Assembly: GCA_012274445.1 (NCBI GenBank) | Contig: JAAROD010000076.1 | Span: 930,001 to 994,000 of the forward strand | DNA: 64,000 bases | Origin: Sclerotiophoma versabilis | Lineage: Eukaryota; Ascomycota; Dothideomycetes; Pleosporales; Didymellaceae | Direction: 5' to 3' | Part shown: positions 22,880-34,922 of the stretch, piece after piece | How positions within the stretch are numbered: the stretch's first letter is position 1 | How the letters are laid out: each line of letters starts with the position of its first letter | Translations under genes and position numbers: made by a program | The notes under the pieces: model-generated | What the model was told of the DNA's origin: nothing | The model's input: the letters and a program-made list of their open reading frames with translations, nothing else | The model's database searches: none

Positions 22880-24230
22880 AGAGGCCTAAAGGTAGATTAT
22901 ATAATTAAGCTAAATAAAGTAGATAGAAAGACTTTAGAAGTACTATATAGCCTACTCTATATAATTTCTAGAGATAAGCTTCTTATCTTATACTATATAC
23001 TACTAGACCTACTTAAAAAGAAGTTTATTAGAGCTAGTAACTTACTAGTAGCCTTACTAGTACTATTTATATAAAAACTAAAAAGTAGACTTTACTTTTA
23101 TATAGACTATAGAGCGCTTAATACTCTTATAAAGAAGAATTAATACTTTTCTCTACTAATTAAAGAAACTCTAAACCTAATTAAATAAGCTACCTAGTAT
23201 ATAAAGCTAGATATTACTACTACTTTCTATAAGATTAGAATATCTAAGAAATAGAAATAAATAACTACCTTCTATATAAGGTTTAAATTATATAAATAGC
23301 TTATAATACTATTTAGATTAGTAAATACTCTAAGCACCTTTTAAAGATATATTAACTAGGCTCTAAGAGACTTTCTAGATAACTTTACCTCTATATACTT
23401 AGATAATATTCTTATCTTTACTAAGAGGTCTCTATAGAAATATTATAAATATATATAATAAGTAGTTAAATACCTATAGAAAGCTAGCCTATACTTAGAA
23501 ATTAATAAATATAAATTTAATATCTAATATATAAAGTACCTTAGCTTTATTCTAGAGGCTAGAAAGAGAATTTCTATAAATTCTAAAAAGGTATAAGTAA
23601 TTAAGAAGTAGTAAGCTCTAACTACTATTAAAAGTATATTAGAGTTTCTAGAATTTACTAATTTCTATAAAAGGTTTATTAAGAACTTTACTACTCTATT
23701 TAAGCTGCTTATATAGCTTATAAAAAAAAACTTACTATTTTAATAAAAGAAGAAGTAAGAGTAAGCCTTTCTAGCTTTAAAGAAAGCCTTTCTATTAGAT
23801 AAGGTACTTACTACCTTAGACCTAAAAAAGAAGGCTATAGTTAAATATAATTTCTCTAGCTTTACTATAGATACTACTCTCTTATAAGGAGATATATTTA
23901 GTAACCTCTATATAGTTATATATCTCTTATAAAAGTTTCTTCTTTATAAAGTAAACTACCCTATCTATAATAAAAAACTTCTAGTAGTAATCTTCTACTA
24001 ATAGAAATAGAACGCTAAACTCTAAAGTATATAAGAGTTTAAAGTTATTACTAACTATAAGAACCTTAAGTACTTTACTAAGAAATAAAAGCTTACTAAA
24101 AGATATATATAATAGGCTTAAATTATATTCTAGTTTAGTAATATAAAGATCTACTATAGACTAGAGAAAGAGAATATATAAGCAGACGCCCTATTAAGAA
24201 GAGACTAAGACATGCTCTAAGAAGAAGATA
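22880..24230 (+). pseudogene. RIPped RT-RNase H region of Gypsy element E
   Basis: Translation through TAA/TAG codons gives a continuous Ty3/Gypsy reverse transcriptase and RNase H. The second catalytic Asp of the YxDD box appears as Asn, itself a G-to-A product. The sequence is clearly different from the intact Gypsy family at 55080, so two Gypsy families are present. Confidence 0.75.
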
Positions 24231-27200
24231 ATAAGTAGCTTACTAGTAGAAAGTTTATTATACTTATTCTATTCTATTAATAGAACTTTACCTACGCTAC
24301 TTCTATATAAATGCCTACTCTTACTATAGAAAATACTATCTTACTAAATACCTTACCTTAGCTACTACCTCTAGATAACTTAATAGCTTACTACTAGAAC
24401 TAAGCTATAGAAGATAATAAGATATACTTAGCTATATAATAAGCTATTAAGAATAGTATAAGATTTCTAAACACTATTATAAAATAGATAGTAGTATTCT
24501 TAGGTAACTGTATAGTAATAGATAATAATAAACTCTAGTAGAGAAATAGAACCTAGGTACTAAATAGTAAACCTATCTATATAGGTATTATATAGCAAGT
24601 ATATCTTATAGTCTAGATAGAACACTCTAAGAAAGAAGAAACCTACTATATAATAGTAAAGATATAGTACTAGCTAGAGATAAGTAAAGATAACTATTAC
24701 TTCATATAGAATTATAATATTTATTAGTAAAGTACCTCTTAGAGAAATAGAAAACATAGTTACCTATAACTATTACTAGTGCCTAGCTATATATAGTAAG
24801 ACCTTATAGTTAATTTTATTACTAGTCTTCTACTTTTCTTAGGTTATATAAACCTTATAGCTATAAAAAACTAACTAAGTAAGAGTATAACTCTAATCTT
24901 CTTAGAGAAGATTAAAGTAGATAATATTACTTAAGTATTTATATAAGAAGTTTACTAACTATATAGACTTCTATAGTCTATTACCTTAGATAAAAGTACT
25001 TAGTTTATTAGTAAACTCTAGAGAAGAGTGTATAAACTTCTAGGTATATAATAGAACCTTTCTACTATATTCTACCTATAAACAGATAGACTTACTAAGA
25101 AAGCTAATAGTAATATTAAAGTAGTAGTATATACGTACGTAAACTAAGCATAAGATAACTAGGCTATACTTACTCTAATACTAGAACTAATACTTAACAC
25201 CTATATAAACTTAATAACTAGAGTCTTACTCTTCTTTCTTTAATATAGGTTTAAGAATACACTATTCCTTCTAGATCTACTAGATAACCTAGCTAAAAGT
25301 AACCTAATAGATTATATAATAGATTTAAAGAAGTAGGCTAAAATAATTATATAAACCTTATACTAAGTAGTAAACTAGGTAATTTTAGTAATAATATACT
25401 TCTAATAATAATAAAAAGCTTAGGCTAACTATATAAGACAACTAGCGCCTAAATACTAAGTTAGAAACTAGGTTTAGCTAAACCTAAAAAATATTTAGAC
25501 TAATAGACCTAGTAAAAAGCTAGATTAGAAAAATAGAAAGTTCTAAGTAGCCTGCATATAAGACCTCTACTAGGTTAAACTTAATATTCTATAGTAGACT
25601 AAGTTCTACTATATTAATTTACTATAACTTACTATAACTAACCTACTACCTTTATAATATAATAATTAAGTATTAGAAGTAGTTATTATATAAGATAAAG
25701 ACTAAGAGAAACACCTAGAATATCTTATTAAAAGTATTATTAATAAATATATATAGAATAATTAACTATAATATTAAGTTAAGTAGGCAGGCTATAAAGC
25801 TCTAACTTAGAAGCTTAGAGCTAATATTATTAATACTAAAGCCTATAGAAGTTAGACAGCTTATATAAAAGATATACAGCTACCTATAAGAAGACTAGCT
25901 AAAAGCTAAAAGAAGAACCTTACCTATATTATAAATAGTAACTATATAGAAGAACTATATATACTACTAAGAGCCTACTTAGTATTACTAAAGTATCTCT
26001 CCTCTATAGAGGCTGTAATAGCCTATCTACTAGAATAACTAGAGGTACTAGAAGTACTATTAGTAGACTTAGAAGAAGTATCTATATAAGAGTTAGTAAA
26101 GTAGTAATAAGTACTACTTTTACTCTATATATAGTTAGAATAAGCCCTATTCTACTATCTAGTAATAGATATGCAGCTAAGAAAAGCTATATTTATCTTC
26201 TTACCTTAGATAGTAGCAGTATAGTTATTAGTATAACTAGTAAGGTTAATAGCACTATAGAAGTAAATAATAAAGGCCTTAAGGTAGAAGAAGTACTAGG
26301 TAAGCAGCTAATAAGCATAAATAGTTATATAAGTAATAATAGAAGAGTAATTATAAACTCTAAAACTAAAAACAGTATTATATAGAGACTAGTTATAAAG
26401 GTAGAGAAAGTAGTTAGTAATATAATAGATATTAATCTATATAGAATATTAGTAAAGAAAAAGACTATAAAAGAGAAGAGTACTATATAGAAGTAAATAT
26501 AAGAACCTAGCAGAGCTTATTAGTAACAGCCTTATCTATAATATACTATATAGTATAGTACTAGTTAAGGTTAGTAGAACCTTAAGAAATATTAATATTA
26601 GCTAAGATAATACTTCTAGTAGTTATATAAGTAATAAGCTAGTAAGTAATATTAATAAAGTAGTTAAAGGTAGTAGAGTAAGTACTGTTTACAGAGCTAC
26701 TAGTAGAACCTTAAAGATAGTTAAGGCTACTACCTAGCTAGCTACTAGGACCCTACATACTGCAAGTAGGAGTAGATATAATAATATATAGAAGTAGAAG
26801 ATTATTAAAGAAGAAGACTTCTAGAAAAGTGTATAAAACCTATAGAATAATTAATAAGTTAAGTATAAGGTAAAAAAAAAAAAAGCTTTTAGAGAGAGGT
26901 CTATATAGTTTATATAGAAAACTTAAACCTATATACCTCTACTAAGACTATAAAGGTCTTAAAAGTAAAGTTAATAGACTAATAGTTACTATATAGAAGA
27001 GTAATTATAAGTTAAGTTATAAGACAAGGCAACATAACTAATTAGAACTACTGCTAGTGCTAGAGCTATACGTAAATAGACTGTAATTAGCTAGTACTAT
27101 ATAAGTATAAGTAAAGGAGCACGCATATAATAAGATTACAGCTCTATAGTAAAACCTAGATTACCTAATTTAGATACTATACCTTGTTTTAAGAATAGTA

Positions 27201-27281
27201 GCCTACAGGTAACTATTTTACTATTATATTACTGCTCTAAGTTTTACGTATAAGTAAATATATTAAAGTAAAGAAGAAGAG

Positions 27282-27471
27282 TATTATAATAGGCTAAGCT
27301 CTAAGTATATAAGACTACATACTAAACCTATGTACATAATTATAGCGTATAGCTTAGTATCTTACTATATCTTATATAAGAAGAGATAATTTCTTCTTTC
27401 TTCTCTATCTTTCTGCTTCTATAGTATAGGACAAATGCATACTTATTAGAAGGCTACTTTAACCCTTAACA
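27282..27471 (+). repeat. 3' LTR of Gypsy element E (190 bp)
   Basis: It starts tattataataggc directly after a purine-rich tract (27265-27281) and ends cccttaaca. The same 190-bp sequence occurs inverted at 47866-48055. Its position at the 3' end here and at the 5' end there identifies it as an LTR. Confidence 0.75.
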
Positions 27472-27691
27472 GGTACGTTATATAAAATAAAATAGTAGAG
27501 TTTAGTAATAATATATATTTACTATAGGCTATAGTATAATATTATAATATTAAGTAATTATATATAGAAGGCTTAATAGCTTATTAGAGTTGTGCACTTA
27601 CTTATAGCTTATATTATTATAATATTATAGCTAGTAGTATTAAGAGATGTATTTATAGTATATTAAATGTTCTAATAGTAGATAACAATGT
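27472..27691. other. AT-rich spacer between element E and a secreted-protein gene
   Basis: This is TpA-rich sequence with no reading frame. It forms the boundary between the RIPped block and the normal-composition gene that follows and contains the 3' flank of that gene. Confidence 0.4.
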
Positions 27692-28135
27692 CTAGGCTGT
27701 ATTACAGTGGCCGGTATATTGTTCTCCTGGGTTCTGTGGTCCAGTAGCTGTACAGCACTTCCCAAACGCACTAGTATAAGAGCTAAGGGGAAATCCTAGC
27801 CCGTTTGTATTCAACGAACAAAATCCTCCATCAAAAGCCCAACTTCCTAGTCGTGGCTTTCCATCTGGAAAGGTAATTCCGTTGCCACCTGTACAACAAT
27901 CTTTTGCAACAATTGCCCAATCTGCAATAGTAGGGCCTGGTCCAGTGCAGACGCATGTAACGTTGGCCTATACAATCCGTAAGGTTAGCATTAAGATCTG
28001 GGTTTATGTATTCCTGCAGAATAACTAATATTAAGTTGTGTGAACCGTGTCAAGATTAGAGAGGGATAAGCATTAACAAAAACGTACCTGAGCAATACCT
28101 GCAAGCAGCAGGCTTATAGAAGAAGAGAACTTCAT
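27692..28135 (-). CDS. Small secreted cysteine-rich protein (two exons)
   Basis: The gene has exons 28135-28088 and 27967-27692 (minus strand), separated by a 120-bp intron that starts GTACG, ends TATAG and has a TGCTAAC branch site. Both exons are in frame and give 107 aa. Residues 1-16 are a signal peptide core (MKFSSSISLLLAGIAQ), encoded exactly by exon 1. The mature part of about 91 aa has eight cysteines (CVC, CC, C, CC, C), so four disulfides are possible, and it is rich in Gly/Thr. No known domain is recognised. Small size, secretion, Cys content and location at the edge of a RIPped transposon block are what is known for fungal effectors; that role is inference. A TATA-like tract (28277-28285) lies about 145 bp upstream. 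Confidence 0.82.
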
Positions 28136-29242
28136 AACAACCAAATGAAGAGTACTTTAGCGTTTCTAAGCGAAACGTCAACTGAATATTCAATAGATTT
28201 AGTTTAAGAAGTGTAACAGCTCGTACTGTAAGAGAAGTCTTTGATATTAATTTGTAGGAGTTGGCAGAGGATGCCTTTATATATGAGTATCCGGCTCTTT
28301 AGAAGTGTTAGAACTTACTTAGAGCCGAGATGTAGATGCTAGTAGCGTGGAATACCTTATCTTACTAGGACCGAATACCCCTGCTTGAGTGGAAGCGTTT
28401 CGTCCCTTTTCTCTCTGCCTGTCCTTCCTTGCACTAGTTCGTACAGCCTGTCTGCAATAAGCAGACAGTTGTCTCCGACCTCTAGTAGTCCCTTGTCTGC
28501 TATCTTGTCACATTAACTTAATCGACTCTGTTAACAGTTCGCTATCTTTTATGCATGTGAAGCCTGTCTTACAGGAAGAACAAGAGAAAAAAACTCATTT
28601 TAGCAAAAGAGACAAACATGCGTTTATCCTTGATCGCAAAATCATGGGACGCTACCGCAATTGCCTACCCGTAGGTCACTTGACACAAAAAGTATAGTTC
28701 CAGACACTTTAGTTTCACCTATTCTGCACGTTCCACTATTTCGCCTAGGGCTGCTTAGCCATTTCCCGTCGATAACAACAGCATAAGATCAGCTGTTTGT
28801 TGCATGAAGCAAGCGGCTTTCACACTTATACCAAATCCTTTGCCGGGCGATTGCGATACAGCACGCTCTGTGATCCAGATTACAGCAGCGTTTCAGTCAG
28901 CATTGTGGCTGAGGAGATAGGCTAAACCTCAGTGGTAGACAGCTTGTAACTTTCCGGAGCGGAAGATTATAAGCAGATTGGCCAGTGTCAAAGTGGAGGA
29001 GATGTCTGGGAAGCGAGGTCGGGGCCCCTGTAAGGTGAATAACCTGCGCTGTGTACGAACCGAAAGCTAATTGTGCAAGCGAGTGTAGCAATTGGTTTGT
29101 CGTTTTTCTCTCAAGTGTACTTTAAGTTAGCATCTCAAGTAGTTTGTATGGCAATTGCCGAACCACTACCCTGTTGATTTGATTCTCTGGCCGAGCGCTT
29201 GCAGGGGGCGGTACAGGCCGGACAACTATAAATAAGTACTAT
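28136..29242. other. Intergenic region, normal composition
   Basis: Unique-looking DNA without RIP signature lies upstream of the small secreted protein. A 64-codon open frame on the minus strand (28897-29091) has no recognisable feature. I see no supported gene here. Confidence 0.45.
28277..28285 (-). promoter_or_regulatory. TATA-like box of the cysteine-rich protein gene
   Basis: The plus strand reads tttatatat, that is ATATATAAA on the coding strand, about 145 bp before the ATG at 28135. Called by motif and position only. Confidence 0.4.
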
Positions 29243-29435
29243 ATTGAAGTTTTACTTTAAGCAAAGCTTATAAGCCCTGAATTATTAGTTCTTAGAGATA
29301 AGCACTAGTATAGGAGGTTCTATAAAGGGTTAGAGTATTACCAAGTAAAAGACTATAACAATAGAAGGTAATAATAAGTAGTACAGAGTACATTATCCTA
29401 CTTAAAGGTTAGATTTAAGATCTAAAGACAAACTT
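29243..29435 (-). repeat. Fragment of the 499-bp Gypsy LTR (RIPped relic)
   Basis: Starting at ttgaagttttactttaag, the sequence follows the reverse complement of the intact LTR end for about 190 bp (…gcaaagcttataagc…, …ttcttagagataagc…, …gtagtacagagtac…) with RIP-type transitions. It then switches to a short sequence also found at 48775-48815. Confidence 0.75.
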
Positions 29436-30448
29436 AATACTATATACCTAAACTACACTAATAGAGTAGAGTGTTACAATCTTATTATAACCAACCAACC
29501 AATGCTGACGGTTAGCATTTAGAACGTAACAGCCGCTAAAATTACAGGAGTATCCACCTGTATGGCACAGTAGCAGCACAGTTACTACAGGTTACGTAGT
29601 AAGGTAGTAAGCTTACTTCTTAGCAGGTAAGCCTAGTAGATAATACATAATAAGCTTACGCAGCTTACGTTAAGCTTAGTAAGCCTAGCTTATGCAGCTT
29701 ACGTTAAGCTTAGTAAGCTAGCACATTTAGTTAAGTATATAATAAGTAGCAACACTACTCTAATAGTATTATATTTAATCTTATTACTAAAGTTTATCTT
29801 TAGAGTCTTAAATCTTACCTCTAATAAAGATAAAAGAAATGTCTAAAGCTTAGCCTCTTTACTATATTAAGAATTAGATAAGTAATTAAAGTATCTCTAG
29901 AATATTAGTTAATAATTATCTAATTTAATAGGATAAGTGTATAAATATAGGTTAAAAACATAGAAGGTAAAATAACCTATAATATTCTAATAACTATAGT
30001 ATACTAATAAAAATAAGTAAATAGAAGTATAGAGTATACTTCTAATACTAAGAATAGCTAGTATAGTATAGGTATATAAGAGAATAAAGAATAAATAGTA
30101 TAGATAAATAGAGTAATATAGTACTAAGAAAGAAACTATATTAGAGAATTATAGAGTACCTAGCTATAGCCTATACATTTTAGACAAATAGACTTTTATC
30201 TAAGAACTATAACTTTACTTCTAATTATCTTATTTCTACTGGATATACTAGTAATAATACTTACTAGTTTAGCTAGTACGTAATATAATAATCTTTTATT
30301 ATAAATACAGTAATCTGCTGATAGGCATAGAGAGTAATAGATTGTTACTGTGAAACTACAGTATATATTATTCTAAAAATAAAGTTCAGTAGCGTTCGCT
30401 ATATTAATTTAGAGATTATTATCTCTTGCGTATCTATCTACAGGAAGG
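29436..30448. other. Relic repeat block with RIP-type composition
   Basis: It contains a short piece (29434-29465) shared with 48775-48815, a ccaa-rich stretch, an imperfect 34-bp tandem repeat (29655-29721) and then about 600 bp of TpA-rich DNA. This last part reads on the plus strand, from an ATG near 29839, as a Gln-rich polypeptide with TAA/TAG stops, so it is probably a fragment of an older retroelement. No family is assigned. Confidence 0.4.
29655..29721. repeat. Two-copy tandem repeat of about 34 bp
   Basis: The unit cttacgcagcttacgttaag plus 14 further bases is repeated with one substitution and a 1-bp deletion. The unit itself contains the inverted pieces cttac/gtaag and aagctt. Confidence 0.7.
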
Positions 30449-30476
30449 CTAGCTGCACAAACGCGTTAAGACTTGC

Positions 30477-31539
30477 TTAAGAGAGGTAAGTGGTGTCGAC
30501 CCAGTCCTTATAGGAGCCCCCGAGAACAGTAGTAATGCTGACAGCAGAGGGCAGCTTCTTAGCGAAGCTGGCTCTAGTACCGCTTGCACCATCACCAGTA
30601 TTAGCGTACTCGCCGTAGGTAACCTTGTCAGTGCGAGCATCAGTGCTGCTCCACTCTTTCCAGCCCTGTGAGTTAATAACATTCGACAAAACAGTGTTCT
30701 GAAAGACAACGCGAGAGTAGTTCCTCCATGGACGGCCAAGGTAATATGTACCAGACTTAACAGTGTTACCTGAAGCGGCAGAGACCTTGGACTTGTTGAT
30801 GACATAGTAGGAGGGATTGGAGTCAGAATCACGACCGTTGGCCGTGATGTAGCCGATGGAAGCAGCAAGGACGCGGATGTCGGCACCATCAAACCAAGCG
30901 GTGGCTTTCTGGCCGAAGATGAAATCCGTAGCGCCCTCAATGTACGACTTGGCATAGACCTGGCTACCGGTCTGGGCGAGGATCGTGTCCTGGAAGCCCT
31001 TGAATTGGCAGCCGTAGTAGCCCTGCTTGTCAGCATTGGCACTGACAGCAAGAGCCTGAGAACCCCGACCACGAGTGTTGACAAGATTGATGTTGTAGAC
31101 CTTCATGTTGGGTGACCAGGCCCTTAAGGTAGCGGTGAGATCATTATTGGCAGAATCATCCTGGCTTCTGCCTTGTGTAATGGTCACAGTGTTTGATGCA
31201 AAACTGCTAGTGTCGGAGGTCTCTCCATAGATGGTCAGAGCCGACTTAAGGGGAGGAACGTAGACCTGCTCCTTGTATGTACCTTTGAAACATTGTCAAT
31301 TTGGAGCATACAAGTCAGAGCTACAACTACTTACCCTTATAGATAAAGATGCATTGGGCACTAGTGCTTGAGGTGCTAAGCTTAGCAACAGCAGCGGACA
31401 CAGTCTTGTACGTTCCTGAGCTGCCGACAGAAAGGCAGCCGGAAGGGGGGGAAGTACGCCCAGCACGGGCAATCAGGGAGTTAGGCGCTGCAGCAGCGGT
31501 AGCTGCAAGCGAAAGTACCAACGTGAGTAGGTGAATCAT
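30477..31539 (-). CDS. Secreted pectin methylesterase (two exons)
   Basis: The exons are 31539-31335 and 31282-30477, with a 52-bp intron (GTAAGT…AAAG); spliced length is 1011 nt, 336 aa. Residues 1-18 are a signal peptide. The rest is a pectinesterase domain of the carbohydrate-esterase 8 type: YKTVSAAV near the start, GFQDTI with a catalytic Asp at about residue 167, GATDFIFG with the second Asp at about 188, and LGRPW with the expected Arg. The 21-residue spacing of the two Asp agrees with the family. The enzyme removes methyl esters from homogalacturonan in plant cell walls, preparing it for pectinases. The gene is intact and of normal composition between two RIPped blocks. A TATATA element lies 70 bp upstream. 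Confidence 0.95.
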
Positions 31540-31608
31540 CTTAAAAACTGGATATGATGGTGATCAAAATGAGCGAAAGATGGACTCACTTCACTCGAAA
31601 TCCACCCT

Positions 31609-31614
31609 ATATAT
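31609..31614 (-). promoter_or_regulatory. TATA box of the pectin methylesterase gene
   Basis: The palindromic core tatata lies 70 bp upstream of the ATG at 31539, at the usual distance. Called by motif and position. Confidence 0.5.
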
Positions 31615-32414
31615 ACAACGCTTGTGGATACCCATGTAAAAGTGTTGGTGTTGTGGAACATTGACATATATTTGTTTCTATGCCGAACACTATAGTTGAC
31701 TCGCTGCTACGTAAACGTTTCCCCACTTGTAACGGCGTCAAGAGCCCGTTGAGGTTGTTCTAGACCTTAAGCCGTGCGCTGTGGCATGAGAAAAACCGTG
31801 CTGATGCCTAATTGGTGGAATTCACCATCAACCCGTGCGGAGGCTTCACGCTAAGGCGGCATGCTTTCCGGTTATAGAATTTGGCGCCCGGCTATAGGCT
31901 AATTTAATACTGCAGTGTACTAGGGGGTAGTTTGACATTAGTTAAATGCATTCTACAAGCGGTCCGCTCACCCACGCAAGCTTTCGTTACAATCATAATT
32001 AACCCGTTCCTGTTGTTATTCATGTTAATCAGTGCAGCACAGCGATTCTGTTTAGCAAGAGATATTCTTCAAGTAAACAAAACAGTGTTAACCCTTAGCT
32101 ACTAGTGAGATAAGACTATATCATATGATCAGTACTTAGCATGAATATCATAATTAATATGACTAGTGATAGAAAATTTTGTGTTACGAATTGATGCTTC
32201 TACAAACATTAATTACCTGTCATTTGATTTATTGCTCAAAACAGCCCTATGACGGGCAGGTAAAGAAGAGCCCGCCGAGAGACGTCACGTGCTCACGTCA
32301 CAAGCTCACAGAGTGGATCCGTGAGAAGGATCGTCCACGTGATTAGCTTACTCCTTAGTAAGTGTGAGTTCACGCCATTAAAAATAAGCTTGAAGGTCTT
32401 ATAGTAGTATATAG
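31615..32414. other. Upstream region of the PME gene
   Basis: Mostly normal-composition DNA without a supported gene. It includes the upstream regulatory region of the PME gene, but no specific operator could be identified by eye. Confidence 0.35.
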
Positions 32415-32446
32415 CAGAGCTTTGCTTGAAGTACAATTTTAACACG
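32415..32446 (+). repeat. Tiny relic of the 499-bp Gypsy LTR end
   Basis: The sequence cagagctttgcttgaagtac followed by aattttaaca matches the last 30 bp of the intact LTR (gagctttgcttgaaagtacaacttcaaca) with one deletion and a few transitions. It shows that this LTR family was once also present here. Confidence 0.5.
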
Positions 32447-33539
32447 GGCTAATGCTCTTCTAGTCTTTTCCTAAGCTAAGAATATATAAACAGTCTAGAC
32501 ATGCGTTAGCAAGTCTAACACTTAAACAGATTAAGTTAATAGAAGAAGAGACAGTAAAGATAATAAAGTTGCACAAGACATAAAGGCAATCTACTTATGT
32601 ATTATAACATAGAACATCTGCTATTTTAAAATTAAGCCGTTTTGTAAAATTGCAATCCACGCTAGACCTAGCATTTAGAAAACTACTAGGTCTTTGAATC
32701 GGTTTATGTTAGTACTCTCTATCGCATATATTCAAGGTTTAATAGCTGTGTGCCCACATAAAACAGCTTGTCTCTTCCTCTATTCTTGTTAGTCCGTTGC
32801 TGTCGACAGAAAGCTTTTCCAGAGCAATGCCTGACGTAAATAATCGTACCCAAGACGTCAGGCAATGCTTTACGGGATAAAGTCTTTTCAAAAACGAGCT
32901 AGAACCTACCATTATCTGCTGTCTTTGCTGGTTTTCTTTAGGCGATCTTTTGAACACCATCGCGAACCGTTTTGCTGAGAAGCACAACATGCCCAAAGTA
33001 TAGATCCACTCCGCACCCACATTTCTGAGGGCAGCCTAGTATTGTTTACAGGTGCTGTACCGCCAAGAGTACCAGTCATGAAGTACTGAAACGTTATCTG
33101 TCCAGGACTTATGGAACCGAACAAAAGTCACCAACATGGCTCCACGAACATGTGGCTAGTGGCTTATTCCTGCAGAGCTGGGGTTAGCATGGTGCTGCTG
33201 AATACTGGGTTATAGGGTTAGATTGCTCGACAATACATTGTTTCTAGATTCTGTGTCACGACTTCTTTGCCTTCCATAGTTGCACTTGGTTGAACGAAAG
33301 CGTCTAAATATTCAGCACAAAACTACCACTACAGAAGGCGGCCCCGCTGATATGGCCCTAAATACGGACTGCATGCGACGAACTAGATGGGCCGAAACAT
33401 TCGCCAGTGTGCACCGTAATGTCAAGCAGATTCTTTTCCTAGGTGCCTACAGCGACACCTGACACAGCTGCAAAGAGGATTGGAAGAGGCTAGTGCTGAT
33501 GATCGCTGCTCTGAATCGAGTGTTCGACAGGTGCGAAGA
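32447..33539. other. Region without a supported gene
   Basis: Two overlapping open frames on the minus strand (33124-32912 and 33020-32739) could be pieces of one frameshifted gene, but I recognise no motif in them. The rest shows nothing assignable. Confidence 0.3.
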
Positions 33540-34660
33540 TAATGCCAGGCACACGGGCGTCTCAAGTCAATGCTGGCTTCACAGCCAGTGCGCTGATCGA
33601 CCTCACAAGCCCCCGTTCGAGCTGGTCGGAGGTGACAGTACGTTCGCAGATACCGGAGGTTAGTGAAAAAATGCGTTTCGTTTTGCTTTCATCTTTGGAG
33701 GCTGACCAACAGAGCGAGGCAAAAGCTGGGAAGGAGATCTTTTACGGAGAATGAGTACCATGCTCTTGCATAAGTATTGACAGACAGTACATGGTTGGAT
33801 AATCCCGCAGGAGAACATACTATGAGCCATGAGATATTGGAAAAATCGCCCTACGTCGCGGCTGGACAAGATGGGCGTCCAGATTGAACTAGACAACGAC
33901 AACAGTGACGACGAAGTCATTAACAATGACATCGATCTTGCTTGAACGACTAGAAGTGGCAGCGTGTATATTTCTAGGAGCGAGATTGATGAGGGTTCCA
34001 GCGACATCGCGCTTAGGGCGTTAAATGTCGAGGTTGTCAGAAAATCCAGCGGCTTGAGCCAGTTGAAAACGCGATCGTAAATTTCGCTTCGGAAGAGACC
34101 CTCACAGGTAGCTAGTCCATTCGTAAGAGCGCCCGCGGTGACGAGAGAGACCGCACAGACGGCACATGATAGTGCTCTAGAAGAGTCGGTCTTGCGCTTC
34201 AGCTACTTCCTGACGACCGAAGATTACGAGGACGGCAAGTTAAGCTCAACGCTCCTGGTGTTTTTAAGCGTCAGTCTTGAGGTCTCACCTAACGGCCCCA
34301 TTTTCAAAAGAGCTTCATACCACAGGTCGAAGTTGTCAGGTTTAATTCGATTCAGTCAGCTGTTTGCTCTCAAGTCAGGCCTTTCTCGTCATGCCTATGA
34401 CTAACTATATGGGATACAAAGCGCCGCCGCGATGTGGCCAATTAGAGTCGTTGAATCAAGTACGCAGAGACAAGATGTGCCTGAGGTCACAAGCGCCAAT
34501 GGACGAGCTCTTGAGCTTGTGGAATTACAGGTGCGCGATTAGTCGATCAGATGGGCCAGCTTTTCCGTGTCAACTGTCCATAATCGGCCGGATTAGGCAG
34601 CAGTTCAGAGACTGGAGGGGCTGGTATATCTGGACTAGTCTACAAAAGGAATGGTGACGA
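33540..34660 (+). pseudogene. Remnant of a large fungal protein gene (frameshifted)
   Basis: Three successive plus-strand frames (33542-33754, 34138-34404, 34364-34657) read like consecutive parts of one protein broken by frameshifts and stops. The segments KLSSTLLVFLSVSLEVSP and MCLRSQAPMDELLSLWNY have the look of the N-terminal region of large repeated fungal proteins that are often annotated near helicase-like genes. That similarity is from memory of sequence style and is weak. No active site is visible. It directly precedes the F-box gene. Confidence 0.35.
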
Positions 34661-34922
34661 ACGCGCTTCAATTTTACATGCCAAGTGGTTAGGCACCACT
34701 TTGAGAATAACCACATATCAAGCATATTACACCAACAACTAGTACCAGGCTACTGTTATAGCAGAGAACATCTTGGAGGTAGGCTGGCACACACTTCCAT
34801 GGTCCATTCAGGCGTGTCGGCAACGCGCAGCAAGAATCCTGTTCCATTTCACCAGATCGGTGCTGAATCGAGCAGCTCGTCGAGGGCATCCAGACAGGCG
34901 ACTCCGCAATCTCAAAGCCACG

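Larger units (their letters stand above)
21657..27471 (+). mobile_element. RIPped Gypsy element E (190-bp LTR family), 5' end missing
   Basis: The plus-strand interior reads as Gypsy gag-pol through RIP stops. The RT is recognisable at about 22880-24230 (LPVALPVLFI, LRFCIDYRALNTLTKK, SIYLDNILIFTKR, where YLDN stands for YLDD), followed by RNase H (ADALLRRD) and integrase, with a GPY-like end near 25450 (NQVWLNLKNIQTNRPSKKLD). It ends with a purine tract and a 190-bp LTR. The left end is cut at the LTR of D. A second, inverted copy of the first 1.35 kb lies at 45745-47110. Confidence 0.8.

Noticed and set aside
28897..29091. 64-codon minus-strand ORF
   Set aside because: No signal peptide, domain or promoter; length is expected by chance in DNA of this composition.
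29490..29505. Second LINE insertion indicated by ccaaccaacc
   Set aside because: Only the simple repeat is shared; the sequence before it does not match the LINE 3' UTR and there is no target duplication.
32739..33124. A frameshifted minus-strand gene
   Set aside because: Two overlapping short frames without any recognisable motif, signal or splice support.
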